From Paenibacillus sp. J23TS9 (GTDB lineage Bacteria > Bacillota > Bacilli > Paenibacillales > Paenibacillaceae), in contig NZ_BOSG01000001.1 of NCBI RefSeq assembly GCF_018403225.1, forward strand, positions 1,240,001 through 1,304,000: DNA of 64,000 nucleotides, in the 5' to 3' direction. This document shows, in pieces, positions 19,632 to 29,853 of the stretch; position 1 is the first letter of the stretch, and each line of letters opens with the position of its first letter. Under the pieces are notes generated by a model. That model saw nothing but the letters and a program-made list of their open reading frames with translations. It was not told the DNA's origin and made no database searches. Both the position numbers and the translations under genes were made by a program.

Positions 19632-20016
19632 TTAATCCATGATAGCTTCTGCCTCAATCTCAACCATTAACAGCGGGTCGATGAGAGCTTTAACTTCCAC
19701 CATGGTTGCCACAGGTTGAATCGTTTTGAAGAATTCACCATGAGCCTTCCCAATTTCTTCCCATTTTGAGATATCCGTAACGAACATGCGTGTTCTGACT
19801 ACGTCGGACATTTCAGCTCCCAATTCACTCAAAGCTTTTTTAATGGTTTGCAGAATGAATTTTGTTTGTTCATAGGGATTTCCAATGCCGATGACCTCTC
19901 CGCCCTTGCATAGCGGTTGTTCCAGCGACTTCAATTCTGTTTCCAATACGAATGGCACGGCAATAACCAACTTGGGATTCCCATGGGGAGCCTGTGAATA
20001 CTTGTTCTCTGATCAA
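19632..20016 (-). pseudogene. RidA/YjgF-family protein, frameshifted
   Basis: The N-terminal part (IREQVFTGSPWESQVGYCRA…VAGTTAMQG) and the C-terminal part (GGEVIGIGNPYEQTKF…) belong to one RidA-like protein of about 128 residues but lie in different frames. The join is at the CCC run 19903-19905: one base fewer (GG for GGG on the coding strand) restores Met-Gln-Gly-Gly-Glu-Val exactly. The likely start is TTG 20016, 7 bases after GGAGGAG. RidA proteins hydrolyse reactive enamine/imine intermediates; this subgroup (SPWE..VGY.RA) is less well characterised. Either a true frameshift mutation or a one-base assembly error. Confidence 0.8.
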
Positions 20017-20080
20017 ATCAATTCTCCTCCAACATCTCCAGTAGATTATATATTTAGCTTTGTTCATTACAACATATCAT

Positions 20081-20953
20081 TCAAAAGATGTTGCTAGCGT
20101 CGGATGGAAGGCTGCTCACATGATCCAAATACGCGCTCACGCGCTGATCGTCCTGATGAGGATATTCATATCCAAAATGCGCCGCAACGAATAAGGCATT
20201 CTTGCGGAACAACCGGGTCATGGCGGTTAAGGCTCTCCATACATCTTCATAGCTTCCGTCCGCATAGGTAGAAAGGAGCTCGTTCCAGCTTTCTTCCGTC
20301 ATATATTTCTGCAGGTACTTGCCATTTTTACCTGTACTCACCGAAAAATCCGTTTGAATGCCAACCTGCCATTCCAGCATTTTGAGCAGCATAGGTCCCA
20401 TGATCTTTTGCAGGTGATCTTGGGCATAAAGGATTTCCTTTCTCCATAGTCCTTTGGCAACGTACGTAGACACCCACCAAAATTCATTGCAGCAATCTGC
20501 AAAGAATTCGGCCGAAGGCCGTTTTACCCAATAATCTTCATCACTAGGCGGGAGAACCTCCGGAAGCAATTGGTCCTTGTCGAGCAAAACAACAGTGAGC
20601 TTATCCTCTTGGCAGTATATATCTTTTTCTGCGACAGGTATCAGCATGAGATCGATCCGATTGCCGTCCGTAAAAAGCATTAAATACGTAAAGCGGTCGC
20701 CAAGCGTCGGTGGAAATAAACTCATATTTTCCGGCGTTTGCATAATTATCCGCTCTCCAAACACGTCTACCCATCGAGGATCATGAAGAAAAGATTCCAT
20801 TTCGGAAACAAGATAGACAATATCAAAATCCTGAAATGGATCCACAGGGGCATTTGGATTGGTACGTGAGCCGTTCATGGCAACTGCACGAATTCGATCG
20901 TCTTTGTTTGCAACGTTTAGGATTAATTCCATCATTTCTTGCTTTGTTCTCAT
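20081..20953 (-). CDS. aadK: aminoglycoside 6-adenylyltransferase (AadK/ANT(6) type)
   Basis: 290-residue nucleotidyltransferase. The catalytic motif GSRTNPNAPVDPFQDFDI near residues 28-45 carries the Gly-Ser and the two metal-binding Asp, and IDLMLIP supplies the third. The overall pattern matches chromosomal AadK of Bacillus subtilis, which adenylylates streptomycin. It starts immediately after the fadH-like stop (TAA followed by ATG), so the two are probably co-transcribed. Resistance is inferred from family only; no transposon is nearby, so it looks intrinsic. Confidence 0.85.
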   Translation of the reverse strand: MRTKQEMMELILNVANKDDRIRAVAMNGSRTNPNAPVDPFQDFDIVYLVSEMESFLHDPRWVDVFGERIIMQTPENMSLFPPTLGDRFTYLMLFTDGNRIDLMLIPVAEKDIYCQEDKLTVVLLDKDQLLPEVLPPSDEDYWVKRPSAEFFADCCNEFWWVSTYVAKGLWRKEILYAQDHLQKIMGPMLLKMLEWQVGIQTDFSVSTGKNGKYLQKYMTEESWNELLSTYADGSYEDVWRALTAMTRLFRKNALFVAAHFGYEYPHQDDQRVSAYLDHVSSLPSDASNIF

Positions 20954-21808
20954 TTATTTCCCCTTCCTGGTCATTTGGGCAAGGACATCCCACTGCTCAT
21001 GGGTTACCTGACGCAAGTCGTTAAATTGTCCTGCACCTTGAAGCCATTCACCTCCATCGATCGTGACAACCTCACCATTGATGTATGAGGCATAGTCGGA
21101 AACCAAAAAGGCAGCGAGATTCGCAAGCTCTTCTTTGTCCCCAACCCTTTTCATGGGAATCCGGTCCAGCATTTTTTCTTCAAGCTCCGGGGTAGGAGAC
21201 AGCCGCGACCAAGCACCTTCGGTTGGAAAGGGACCTGGTGCAATGGCCACCTGACGTATGCCGTGCGGAGCCCATTCAACTGCAAGTGAGCGGGTGAGGG
21301 CAAGGACTCCGGCTTTTGCAGCCGCAGACGGCACAACATAACCCGATCCGCTGGAGGCATAGGTCGTAACAATATTCAGCATGGTGCCTGTGCGTTTTTG
21401 CTCAATCCAGCGTTTTCCTACTTCAAGGGTAGCATAGAAGGTGCCGTGCAGTACTATATTGAGAACTGCGTCCACGGCGCGTGGTGACAGTCTTTCGGTT
21501 GGACTGATAAAATTGCCGGCGGCATTGTTGACCAGAATATCGATCGCACCATAATGCTGCTCTACAGCATCCACCAAGGCACTGATTTGAGCGGGATCAC
21601 GAACATCACATGGCTTGTAGAAGACACTGTAACCGTTTGCAGAAAGCTCATCGGAGGTTTGTTTTAATACTTCTTCCCGGCGGCCGGTAATGGCCAGCTT
21701 AGCCCCAAGCTTCACAAACTTCTCGCCCATGGCACGGCCGAGCCCCGTGGCTCCTCCGGTTACTAATACGACTTTGTCCTTTAGCAGATCATTCGAAAAT
21801 GGCTCCAT
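20954..21808 (-). CDS. fadH: short-chain dehydrogenase, 2,4-dienoyl-CoA reductase type (FadH)
   Basis: 284-residue SDR. The cofactor loop TGGATGLGRAMG and the NNAAGNF motif are clear. The usual Tyr-x-x-x-Lys is altered to SAAAKAG, as in dienoyl-CoA reductases, followed by PGPFPTEGAWSRLSPT, which closely resembles Bacillus FadH (YkuF). It would reduce 2,4-dienoyl-CoA with NADPH during degradation of unsaturated fatty acids, fitting the nearby fad island. Start ATG 21808 follows CAGGGAGG. No FadR box was seen upstream. Confidence 0.83.
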   Translation of the reverse strand: MEPFSNDLLKDKVVLVTGGATGLGRAMGEKFVKLGAKLAITGRREEVLKQTSDELSANGYSVFYKPCDVRDPAQISALVDAVEQHYGAIDILVNNAAGNFISPTERLSPRAVDAVLNIVLHGTFYATLEVGKRWIEQKRTGTMLNIVTTYASSGSGYVVPSAAAKAGVLALTRSLAVEWAPHGIRQVAIAPGPFPTEGAWSRLSPTPELEEKMLDRIPMKRVGDKEELANLAAFLVSDYASYINGEVVTIDGGEWLQGAGQFNDLRQVTHEQWDVLAQMTRKGK

Positions 21809-22037
21809 ATAAAGACCTCCCTGATTCGCGACTGGAAATAAATAGAATACATGATTTAACTATAATGGAATTGCTGACACCTGTATAGCATAGTGACTTA
21901 TATCGTAGAAATGAATTCTTTTCAAGCCGGGATGAGAAACGTACAATAGGTTCAAACCTGATTTTATGCGGTTTATCAGAACTCAAATAGATGCTAAAAA
22001 TACTACGCGTGATTGCAGAGAGGAATGAACTTAATTT

Positions 22038-23429
22038 ATGCCTGGACTACGTAACAAATGGGGCATTTTACAGGTCGTTAACATGGGAACGCTGATATCC
22101 ACCCTTGATGTTGGCATTGTGAATGTTTCACTGCCTATTATGGCGCGTCAATTTTCGGTAACGCTTGCACAAATCCAGTGGGTGGCTACCATCTACCTGC
22201 TGACGATGGTCATATTGCTTCCTTTTATGGGGAAGCTGTCCGACCGTATGGAACGGCGCAAGGTGTACAGCTACGGTTTTCTGATCTTCGGGATCGGTTC
22301 GCTGTGCATCGCTGTTTCACACAGCTTTGTGCTTCTGCTGCTGTCACGGTGCCTCCAGGGTATTGGAGCCACGATGATTATGGCCAACAGTCAGGCCATG
22401 GTAAGACAGGCGTTTCCGGATCATGAACGGGGAAGAGCGCTCGGATACAATGCCATCGTCGTCTCGATTGGAACATTATCAGGACCGGCGCTGGGTGGAC
22501 TGCTGCTTGAAGCCATGGATTGGACATGGCTCTTCTGGATCAATGTGCCGATTTCGCTGGCCGCATGCTGGCTTGGTTTCCGCTTGTTTCCACGAGAGAG
22601 CATGTCATCTGCCAGAAGTCCTTTTGATTATGTAGGCACCTTTTTATTAGGAGCGGGAGTCAGTCTGCTCATGCTGGCCTCGGAAGCTGTAAAAGATGGT
22701 TCCACCTCGCTCAAAGTGTGGCTGGAGGGAGGGAGCGGCATTCTGCTCCTTTGCGCACTGATTTTTCAGGCGAAAAAAATCGATTACGGCATTATCGACC
22801 GTGAACTTTTCCGTCATCGGAAGGTATGGCTCGGCAATTCAAGCTCGTTGATCATTAACCTGGCCCAGACCGCAACGCTGATTCCCATTACATTTTATCT
22901 GCAAAGCGAGCTTGGGTTTTCGGCTTGGTGGACAGGGGCTCTATTGATGCTTCAACCGCTGCTGATGGGGATCGTGGCCCCTTTTGCAGGCTGGTTCAGG
23001 GATAAGTATGGAGGGAGCTTTCCTATCCATGCCGGCGCGGTGTTATGTTCAGTTTCCATGCTTTTTGTTGTATTCATGCCGTCCATCACGGCCATGAGCG
23101 TCGGGCTGCACCTAGCCATTTTCGGCATCGGTACAGGTCTGTTTCATGCGACCAACAACGCCGAAGTCATGAGCGCGGCCCCCGCTGAAAAAAGCAGCCT
23201 GGCAGGCAGTTTGCTTGCACTTGTGCGTTATCTCGGTCAAATTGTGGGTATTGGACTTGCCACGCTGTTGGTTGGTACGATGGGAAGTCACTCAATGGCA
23301 CAAGAAAGCTTTGGAACACCCCTGCGCATACTTTTCGGTATTTGCTGCTTGTTATGCTTGGCCGTAGCAATTGCAGGTCGTTACCTGCCCAAGGGAAAAT
23401 CTCATAACCATCATCTCTCCGCATCTTAG
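22038..23429 (+). CDS. MFS drug exporter, DHA2 (14-TM, EmrB/QacA) family
   Basis: 463 residues with about 14 hydrophobic segments. Motif A appears as GKLSDRMERRKV, motif B as LLSRCLQGIGATMI, and motif C as GPALGGLLLE. The acidic residue in TM1 (STLDVGIVNVSLP) is the QacA/EmrB hallmark. Probably a proton-driven exporter of lipophilic compounds. The ribosome site is modest (GAGAGGAA, rather distant). Divergent from fadH/aadK and followed by a ferredoxin with its own ribosome site. Confidence 0.85.
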   Translation: MPGLRNKWGILQVVNMGTLISTLDVGIVNVSLPIMARQFSVTLAQIQWVATIYLLTMVILLPFMGKLSDRMERRKVYSYGFLIFGIGSLCIAVSHSFVLLLLSRCLQGIGATMIMANSQAMVRQAFPDHERGRALGYNAIVVSIGTLSGPALGGLLLEAMDWTWLFWINVPISLAACWLGFRLFPRESMSSARSPFDYVGTFLLGAGVSLLMLASEAVKDGSTSLKVWLEGGSGILLLCALIFQAKKIDYGIIDRELFRHRKVWLGNSSSLIINLAQTATLIPITFYLQSELGFSAWWTGALLMLQPLLMGIVAPFAGWFRDKYGGSFPIHAGAVLCSVSMLFVVFMPSITAMSVGLHLAIFGIGTGLFHATNNAEVMSAAPAEKSSLAGSLLALVRYLGQIVGIGLATLLVGTMGSHSMAQESFGTPLRILFGICCLLCLAVAIAGRYLPKGKSHNHHLSAS

Positions 23430-23567
23430 TGGGATATATCAAGAGCAATTCTTGACTAAGCTTGAACTTTCATTCAACTCAGGCGATAATGAATTGTTAC
23501 TGACGCTATGATTCACGAAAAGCGATATCAGGTAATATGGCGGAGAACCGACAAAGGAGGAATAAGG

Positions 23568-23891
23568 ATGCCAACTATTCTTGTTGAGGGAAAAGGACCG
23601 ATTGAAATTGAAGAAGGAAAGAAACTGGTGTTAGCTTTGGAGGATAACGGGGTAGATATCCTACATCGCTGCGGAGGGAATGCAAGATGTACAACCTGCC
23701 GCGTGGAAATTCTCGAAGGTGATGCCGGACCTATGGGCGAAGCAGAAGCGGAGATACTGGAGAAGAAAGGATTTACGGAGCCAAACGTTCGTTTATCCTG
23801 TCAGATTCGCGTACATATGGATCTATCGGTAAAGCCGATCATGACCGTGTCCGAGACAGGTATGGATGCGGGAAAGAGACCCGAAGAATAA
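23568..23891 (+). CDS. 2Fe-2S ferredoxin (plant type)
   Basis: 107 residues. The cluster ligands are visible as CGGNARCTTC (Cys-x5-Cys-x2-Cys), with the fourth Cys in RLSCQIRV. Electron carrier of unknown partner. ATG 23568 follows CAAAGGAGG; the longer frame from 23508 has no ribosome site. Ends before a clear terminator. Confidence 0.88.
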   Translation: MPTILVEGKGPIEIEEGKKLVLALEDNGVDILHRCGGNARCTTCRVEILEGDAGPMGEAEAEILEKKGFTEPNVRLSCQIRVHMDLSVKPIMTVSETGMDAGKRPEE

Positions 23892-23907
23892 AGCATGTAT
23901 TCATAAG

Positions 23908-23955
23908 AAAAAAAGCGGCGGCCACTCATTCAATGAGAAGGCTCCCGCTTTTTTA
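23908..23955 (+). terminator. terminator after the ferredoxin gene
   Basis: Nested hairpin: the AAAAGCGG arm pairs with CCGCTTTT, and CTCATT-CA-ATGAG pairs inside it, followed by TTTTTT. Confidence 0.8.
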
Positions 23956-24122
23956 ATTCTAATTTATTTCAATTGCCATCGTGCTGGAGCATTTGGCACT
24001 CCCAATTTTGTCTGGTGATATATTATTTCCCTCTGGCATAATTGGTTATGCGAAATGTTGTCATATATTTCATCATTACCTCATAGTCTATCAATAATAT
24101 TGCTGGTAACTTTAGAAGTATC

Positions 24123-25478
24123 TTATTTCAGCAGCCAAAGTGCAGGTACGTTCGATGGCTCCCAACCAACGAGGGACGTATGCGGCTGGCGGCATTCATA
24201 AGTTGCACCATTATAAGAGACGAGGGTACCTGTTGTGTAAGCAACATTTGGTGCCCAAGGAGCGGCTGCCGGAGCTGATGCGGTAGTCGCCGTTACTGCG
24301 TTGCTGTTTGCGGATTCATTGCCCGCTGCATCAATGGCGCGGACCGTAAACGTAAAGGATGTGTTTGCTGTCAAACCGGAAGCCGTATAGCTGAGCGTGG
24401 TTCCAGATACGGTTCCGGCAAGTGCAGATCCTTTGTACACTCGGTAGCCTGTAACACCTACATTATCTGTAGCCGCACTCCAGGATAAGGAGATCGAGGA
24501 GGAGGTAGGCGTACCGCTTACTTGAAGACCCGCCGGGGCGGAAGGTGCCGTCGTATCGGTTGGAGGAAGAGAGGTCGTAACGAATGTTACCGCATTGCTT
24601 GCAGATGAAGTATTACCTGCTGCGTCAACTGCCTTCACGGTGAATGTGTAGGAAGTATTGGCAGTGAGACCCGTTACATTATAACTGAGCGTGGAACCGC
24701 CAGTTGTCGTTACTAACGTTGAGCCATTGTAAACTTTATATCCCGTAACACCAACATTATCGGTTGATGCTCCCCAGGAGAGAGAGGCGCCAGTGCTCGA
24801 AACGTTAGAAGCTACCAGACCGGTCGGTGCCGTTGGAGCGGTAGTATCCGAAGGATTACCCCCGCCTCCGCCAAAGTCAACGTCAATCACATTATAGAAA
24901 GCGTTGGCTGTATCGGCAATCTCCCAAACAGCGAGGATTACTTGATAGCCAGTTCTGCTAGGAACAGTGCAAGTATCAGAGTAGGTTGCTGGCGGCTGGC
25001 CCGTATAATTCACCGAACAAAATGGAGTAAGGTCAAAAGAATCACGGGTGAGTGCGGTATTCGGGTTCCAGTTTTGCTTGGTAATGTAATACTTCCAGCT
25101 TGTAGTGGAATGTCTGGCTGTCAAATTCCAAGTGAAGGTGTTCGTACCCGGAGACATGTTCACTTTCGACCAGCGGGTGGAAGTCTGCTCGTCCATTGTT
25201 GGGAAAGCACCGTTCGCGCTGGCGATTTTACCATCAGCAGGTCCAGCCGCCGGGAAGCCTTTTGGAGCTTCAAGACTCTGCGGCTCATACACGATGGATC
25301 CGCAGTTGGAATTAACGCCCGTTTTACATAGATAAGCGCGGCTGCCTGGTGATTGAACATAGCCGTGAGCAGATGCTCGGTCGGCAATAAGAAGCATTAA
25401 GGCTGCCATAAATAAAAGCATAGCACCGGCAATAAACCATTTCATAAGCCTGTGATTTGGTAAACGAAGTGTAGTCAT
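24123..25478 (-). CDS. secreted lytic polysaccharide monooxygenase (AA10) with two FnIII and a CBM5/12
   Basis: 451-residue exported protein. The signal peptide ends at Ala37, leaving His38 (ASA|HGYV) as the N-terminal copper ligand; the second histidine-brace residue is His123 (TARHSTTSW). The AA10 core spans about 38-215 and ends [12 protein letters not shown] Gly-rich linker leads to two fibronectin III repeats, each with W(G/S)A(S/A)TDNVGVTGY, and a C-terminal chitin-binding CBM5/12 ([20 protein letters not shown]…[11 protein letters not shown]). Oxidative cleavage of chitin or cellulose is expected. ATG 25478 follows TTGGAGGAGG. A cre site overlaps its promoter. Confidence 0.93.
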   Translation of the reverse strand: MTTLRLPNHRLMKWFIAGAMLLFMAALMLLIADRASAHGYVQSPGSRAYLCKTGVNSNCGSIVYEPQSLEAPKGFPAAGPADGKIASANGAFPTMDEQTSTRWSKVNMSPGTNTFTWNLTARHSTTSWKYYITKQNWNPNTALTRDSFDLTPFCSVNYTGQPPATYSDTCTVPSRTGYQVILAVWEIADTANAFYNVIDVDFGGGGGNPSDTTAPTAPTGLVASNVSSTGASLSWGASTDNVGVTGYKVYNGSTLVTTTGGSTLSYNVTGLTANTSYTFTVKAVDAAGNTSSASNAVTFVTTSLPPTDTTAPSAPAGLQVSGTPTSSSISLSWSAATDNVGVTGYRVYKGSALAGTVSGTTLSYTASGLTANTSFTFTVRAIDAAGNESANSNAVTATTASAPAAAPWAPNVAYTTGTLVSYNGATYECRQPHTSLVGWEPSNVPALWLLK

Positions 25479-25650
25479 ACTAAAACCTCCTCCAATTTTT
25501 TTAAAAAAGTGAACAGCCGTAAACATTCATCCGACAGGACCGATCGCAACACCTCCCTTATAGATGTTTCCTACATGAAGGAACCACTGGCCGACCAGCA
25601 ATTTTCGCGAGACTTCTCGTTGTTCATGCTATATAAACTCGAATTGAGCT

Positions 25651-25679
25651 TATATAATTACCAATAAAAGCGTTTACAA
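25651..25679 (-). promoter_or_regulatory. LPMO promoter with overlapping cre site
   Basis: Minus strand: TTGTAA, 17-base spacer, TATATA. The sequence TGTAAACGCTTTTA (25678-25665) differs from the cre consensus at one position and covers the -35 region, implying CcpA repression on good carbon sources. Confidence 0.65.
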
Positions 25680-25699
25680 ATTGTCTGTTAACAACGATG

Positions 25700-26044
25700 A
25701 AATCCAAGACCGAACGTTGGAAGACAGCGATAGACGTAACTTTAGTGATAGATGAATGTCGTTTGAATTTCACAAATTGATCTATAAATAGTAAAAAATA
25801 GTATTGATAATATAAAAATAACCGATAATTTCCAGTTCTTCAATTATACTAATCAACGATTTTCGATAGTAAATGACGATTTTATGTCATAGATCTATTC
25901 AGATAGATTTTAGCTCATTCCATGATTTACAAGAAAACGTTTTATTTTCATAATAAAATAGAGAAAGAACACCACCTTGGGTAGATATCCTGCAACTTAT
26001 GATTTTACTAGCGAAAATCGATAAATTGAGGAGGATTACAGTTC
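25700..26044. other. AT-rich intergenic region before the GH3 gene
   Basis: No gene seen. It contains a core AAAACGTTTT palindrome at 25934-25943, the kind of centre bound by LacI/CcpA proteins but a poor match to cre outside the core. The GH3 ribosome site GAGGAGG ends about 10 bases before its ATG. Confidence 0.4.
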
Positions 26045-28315
26045 ATGACTGAACCCAGAAACTTAAAGAAATTGATTGCAGAAATGACACTCGAAGAGAA
26101 AGCAGAACTCTGCGGCGGCGCTGATTTTTGGCATACGAAAGGCGTAGAGCGCTTGGGAATTCCAGCAATCCGGGTGGCCGATGGTCCTCATGGACTGCGT
26201 GTACAGAAACAGGCGGATGATCATCTCGGCATATACATGAGTGAGCCCTCAACCTGTTTTCCAACGGCTGCTGGCACAGCTAGCTCCTGGAATGTCGAAC
26301 TTCTTCGGGAAATGGGTGCTGCTTTGGGTGAAGAGTGCCAGGCAGCAGAGGTAGGCATATTGCTTGGTCCAGGAGTCAATATCAAACGTTCACCCCTATG
26401 CGGAAGGAATTTCGAATACTACTCTGAGGATCCGTATCTCTCATCCCGCTTGGCTGCTGCCTTCATTGAAGTTGTGCAGAGCCAGGGGGTTGGTACATCA
26501 CTGAAGCATTTTGCTGTAAATAACCAGGAGCACCGGCGGATGACAGTTAATGCCGTATTAGACGAGCGGACGCTGCGCGAAATCTATTTGGCCAGCTTTG
26601 AAGGCGCTGTTAAACAAGCCAAGCCTTGGACCGTTATGTGTTCCTATAACAAAGTTAACGGGGAATATGCCTCTGAGAATAAGTATCTTCTCACAGATAT
26701 CCTAAAAGAGGAGTGGGGGCACGAAGGTTTCGTCGTATCCGACTGGGGTGCAACAAATGAGCGGGTTAAGGGTCTTGCTGCAGGTCTTGAACTCGAAATG
26801 CCTTTTGACGCGGGTTCGGCGAGGATCATGGAAAGTGTGCAGAAGGGAGAATTATCCGAGGAAGTGCTCGACCAATCACTTGAACGCTTGTTAGCTGTTG
26901 TGTTCAAGGCTTACGACAGCAAGAAGGCGGATGCCATGTATGATAGAGATGCACATCATCAGCTGGCAAGAAAGGTAGCTCATGAAAGCATGGTATTACT
27001 TAAAAATGAGGATCACATCCTGCCTCTTCCTAAAAAAGGGAAAATTGCTGTCGTAGGTGAACTTGCTGTTTCGCCCAGATTTCAGGGTGGAGGCAGCTCC
27101 CATGTCAATCCGAATAAAATAGACGATATATTGAGTGAGCTGGCCAAGGCAGCGGGAGAAGCGGAAATCATTTTCTCGCAGGGCTATAAGCTGGCAGAAG
27201 ATGCGGTGGATCCTCCAATGTCCCTGGAAGCCGTGGAGGCAGCTCAAAAAGCCGATTCGGTACTCATATTTGCAGGTTTGCCCGAACGCTATGAGTCAGA
27301 AGGGTATGACCGGACACATCTTTCCATCCCTGCTAACCAGTTGTCTCTGATTCAGGAAATTGCCGCGGTCCAGCCTAATGTGGTAGTGGTTCTGAGCAAT
27401 GGCTCGCCGGTTGAGTTGCCTTGGTTGGATCAGGCTAAGGGCGTACTGGAATGCTATCTCGGCGGTCAGGCACTTGGCAGTGCGGCGGCAGACTTGATTT
27501 TTGGCGACGTAAACCCGAGCGGGAAGCTTGCGGAATCTTTTCCGAAAAAGCTCGAGCATAATCCGTCTCATCCATACTTTCCTGGAGAAGGCGATAGTGT
27601 TGAATACCGGGAGGGCCTTTTTGTCGGCTACCGCTATTATGATTCGAAAGCCATTGAGCCGCTTTTCCCATTTGGGCATGGTCTCAGCTATACAAGCTTT
27701 GAATATTCGAATCTGACGGTTGACCGATATGACATGCTGGATACGGATACACTTACAGTCCGACTGATGGTATGCAATACAGGCAGCCGGGCCGGAAAGG
27801 AAGTCGTCCAGCTGTATGTTCGGGACGTACAGAGCCAAGTGATTCGTCCGGTACAAGAGTTGAAAGGATTCGCCAAAGTCGAACTGCAGCCAGGGGAGCA
27901 AAAAATGGTATCCTTCACGCTGGGTAAACGCGCCTTTGCTTACTACAATACAGAATTAAGAGATTGGCATGTGGAGACAGGTGAATTTCAGATTATCGCT
28001 GCCAGATCTTCCAGAGATGCAGGGAAATCGTTGACCGTACATGTCACTTCCACCACAACAATAAAAAAGACATTTACTCGGAATTCGACGATTGGAGATA
28101 TCCTGGCAGACCCGGTAGCCAGAGCGATTGTTGAGCCGTTATTGAAGCAAAATGCGGGCGTTCAAGAGGATGACAGTGATGCGGCACATGTTTCAATGGC
28201 CATGATGATGGACGCACCGGTGCGAGTGGTAGTAGCATTCAGTCAAGGTGCAGTATCCGAGGAAATGGTTGAAGCTCTTCTGAACCGGATTAATGAGCAA
28301 AACCAAAGCAGTTAA
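26045..28315 (+). CDS. glycoside hydrolase family 3 beta-glucosidase
   Basis: 756 residues, no signal peptide, so intracellular. The N-terminal TIM barrel carries NFEYYSEDP at 122-130, KHF at 154-156 and the nucleophile Asp233 (VVSDWGA). The alpha/beta sandwich domain follows (GGGSSH) and then the FnIII-like domain (…[11 protein letters not shown]…). About 85 residues at the C-terminus (from roughly 670) extend past the usual end of FnIII. The enzyme probably splits imported cello- or other beta-linked oligosaccharides. Followed 80 bases later by an MFS gene that may be co-transcribed. Confidence 0.92.
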   Translation: MTEPRNLKKLIAEMTLEEKAELCGGADFWHTKGVERLGIPAIRVADGPHGLRVQKQADDHLGIYMSEPSTCFPTAAGTASSWNVELLREMGAALGEECQAAEVGILLGPGVNIKRSPLCGRNFEYYSEDPYLSSRLAAAFIEVVQSQGVGTSLKHFAVNNQEHRRMTVNAVLDERTLREIYLASFEGAVKQAKPWTVMCSYNKVNGEYASENKYLLTDILKEEWGHEGFVVSDWGATNERVKGLAAGLELEMPFDAGSARIMESVQKGELSEEVLDQSLERLLAVVFKAYDSKKADAMYDRDAHHQLARKVAHESMVLLKNEDHILPLPKKGKIAVVGELAVSPRFQGGGSSHVNPNKIDDILSELAKAAGEAEIIFSQGYKLAEDAVDPPMSLEAVEAAQKADSVLIFAGLPERYESEGYDRTHLSIPANQLSLIQEIAAVQPNVVVVLSNGSPVELPWLDQAKGVLECYLGGQALGSAAADLIFGDVNPSGKLAESFPKKLEHNPSHPYFPGEGDSVEYREGLFVGYRYYDSKAIEPLFPFGHGLSYTSFEYSNLTVDRYDMLDTDTLTVRLMVCNTGSRAGKEVVQLYVRDVQSQVIRPVQELKGFAKVELQPGEQKMVSFTLGKRAFAYYNTELRDWHVETGEFQIIAARSSRDAGKSLTVHVTSTTTIKKTFTRNSTIGDILADPVARAIVEPLLKQNAGVQEDDSDAAHVSMAMMMDAPVRVVVAFSQGAVSEEMVEALLNRINEQNQSS

Positions 28316-28395
28316 CAACATATATATTATGTAAACTTCTTAAAGATTAGTTAGTTAATCAGATAAAATAATACATCAAAATGATGAGGTACAAT

Positions 28396-29643
28396 ATGAA
28401 AGCATGGAACAGATCTGCACTTCTTATTTTTGGCATCGGGTTTTCCAATCTTGGAAACTGGATTTATTTTGTAGCTATTAACCTTCTTATCATTAATCTG
28501 ACAGGTTCAGCAGCTGCGGTAGCCGGGTTTTTTATTGTAAAGCCAGTCGCCATGCTGCTGACCAATCTGTGGTCCGGCAGCATCATTGACCGCGTAAATA
28601 TCCGCAAGCTGATGATCGGCGTTGACATCATCCGGGGTTTGCTGATCGCGCTCATTCCGTGGTTGCCGTCCATTTGGATGATTTATGCGGTCACTTTTAT
28701 GGTCAGCGTGGTGGGTTCCTTTTTCGGTCCGGCTTCCAATGTATACATCACCAAGCTGGTTCCCAATAGCAGCCGTCAACGGTTTAATTCCATTATGAGT
28801 ATGACCAATTCGGGAGCCTTTTTGCTTGGCCCGGCAATCTCGGGATTGCTGATTAATCTGACGAATACGACTTTCAGCATTCTTTTTAATGCAGCAAGCT
28901 TTCTGGTATGCGCGTTCTTTATTTACCTGCTGCCCGATGTGCATGAAGCACGACAAGCTAAAAGTGAACCCGTGCATCTCCGCACCCTATTGGAAGACTG
29001 GCGCATCGTATTGCGGTTTGCCAAAGCGTCCACCTATTTCACTAGTATCTTCTTACTCATTCAGGTGGCCATGCTGATTGGTTTTTCGATTGACTCCCAG
29101 GAAGCTACATACATCAAGATGCATTTGAAATTATCGGAACAGGACTATGGCAATTTACTAAGTTTAACGGGTGTCGGCTCATTGGCAGGCTCATTGATAG
29201 CAACGATATTGTCGAAAAGAATGTCCTACCGCTTGTTTATCAGTGCAGGTCTTTCGATTACTGCTGTGTGTTATTTGTGGTTTTATGCATCGGCCGGCTT
29301 TTACTCGGCTACGGCAGCCTTCATGGTACTTGGCTTTTCCATGTCCTTTGCCAGCTCGGGGTATGCAACCTTCTTCCAGCGGCATGTGCCTTCGTCCATC
29401 ATGGGGCGGTTTGGGAGCTTGTCCGATATGACCCAAAGCATCATTACCATTGTACTGACTTTGGCAGTCGGTGTTCTATCGGAGCTTTTTTCCGTCCAGC
29501 TGGTATGCAGTATAGCGGCGGGAATAGGAATTGCCGTATGCGTTGTACTGTTCGCCAAGACATTCTCAGCTTCAGGAACCCGCTTTTTCCGGGCGAAAGA
29601 AGACGAGATGCTTGCTCGCAAAAGCGCGGATATAGGTGCATAA
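28396..29643 (+). CDS. MFS transporter (12-TM, DHA3/MefA-like)
   Basis: 415 residues with about 12 hydrophobic segments and a cytoplasmic loop after TM6 (PVHLRTLLEDWRIVLRFAK). The DHA3-like start (FSNLGNWIYFVAINLLIINLT) suggests an efflux-type permease, but its position after GH3 could mean a sugar-related role; substrate unknown. ATG 28396 is preferred over 28381 because GATGAGG lies just upstream. A hairpin terminator follows. Confidence 0.8.
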   Translation: MKAWNRSALLIFGIGFSNLGNWIYFVAINLLIINLTGSAAAVAGFFIVKPVAMLLTNLWSGSIIDRVNIRKLMIGVDIIRGLLIALIPWLPSIWMIYAVTFMVSVVGSFFGPASNVYITKLVPNSSRQRFNSIMSMTNSGAFLLGPAISGLLINLTNTTFSILFNAASFLVCAFFIYLLPDVHEARQAKSEPVHLRTLLEDWRIVLRFAKASTYFTSIFLLIQVAMLIGFSIDSQEATYIKMHLKLSEQDYGNLLSLTGVGSLAGSLIATILSKRMSYRLFISAGLSITAVCYLWFYASAGFYSATAAFMVLGFSMSFASSGYATFFQRHVPSSIMGRFGSLSDMTQSIITIVLTLAVGVLSELFSVQLVCSIAAGIGIAVCVVLFAKTFSASGTRFFRAKEDEMLARKSADIGA

Positions 29644-29681
29644 TTTAATAAAATATAGTTAGCATAAACCGTCCATCAGAG

Positions 29682-29713
29682 AACCGTTTTTCATTTTTGA
29701 AAAGCGGTTTTTA
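29682..29713 (+). terminator. terminator after the MFS gene
   Basis: 12-bp stem AACCGTTTTTCA/TGAAAAGCGGTT (one mismatch) with a TTTT loop, followed by TTTATGGTTTTTT. Confidence 0.8.
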
Positions 29714-29766
29714 TGGTTTTTTGGCTGCAAAGCTTCATTCATTTTCTGACAGACTTCTGCAGAAAC

Positions 29767-29795
29767 TTGTTCATCCGCTTTTTTCGAGCTATAAT
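29767..29795 (+). promoter_or_regulatory. sigma-A promoter of the yebC-like gene
   Basis: TTGTTC, 17-base spacer, perfect TATAAT, 59 bases before the start codon. Confidence 0.75.
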
Positions 29796-29853
29796 ATACC
29801 AGTGTATTTATAAGACCGAGAATAGAATCAATAGCGAAAGAGAGCGGAAACGT

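Noticed and set aside
21809..22037. FadR box before the fadH-like gene
   Set aside because: Only a poor ATGAAT…TTTTCA resemblance; no full palindrome.
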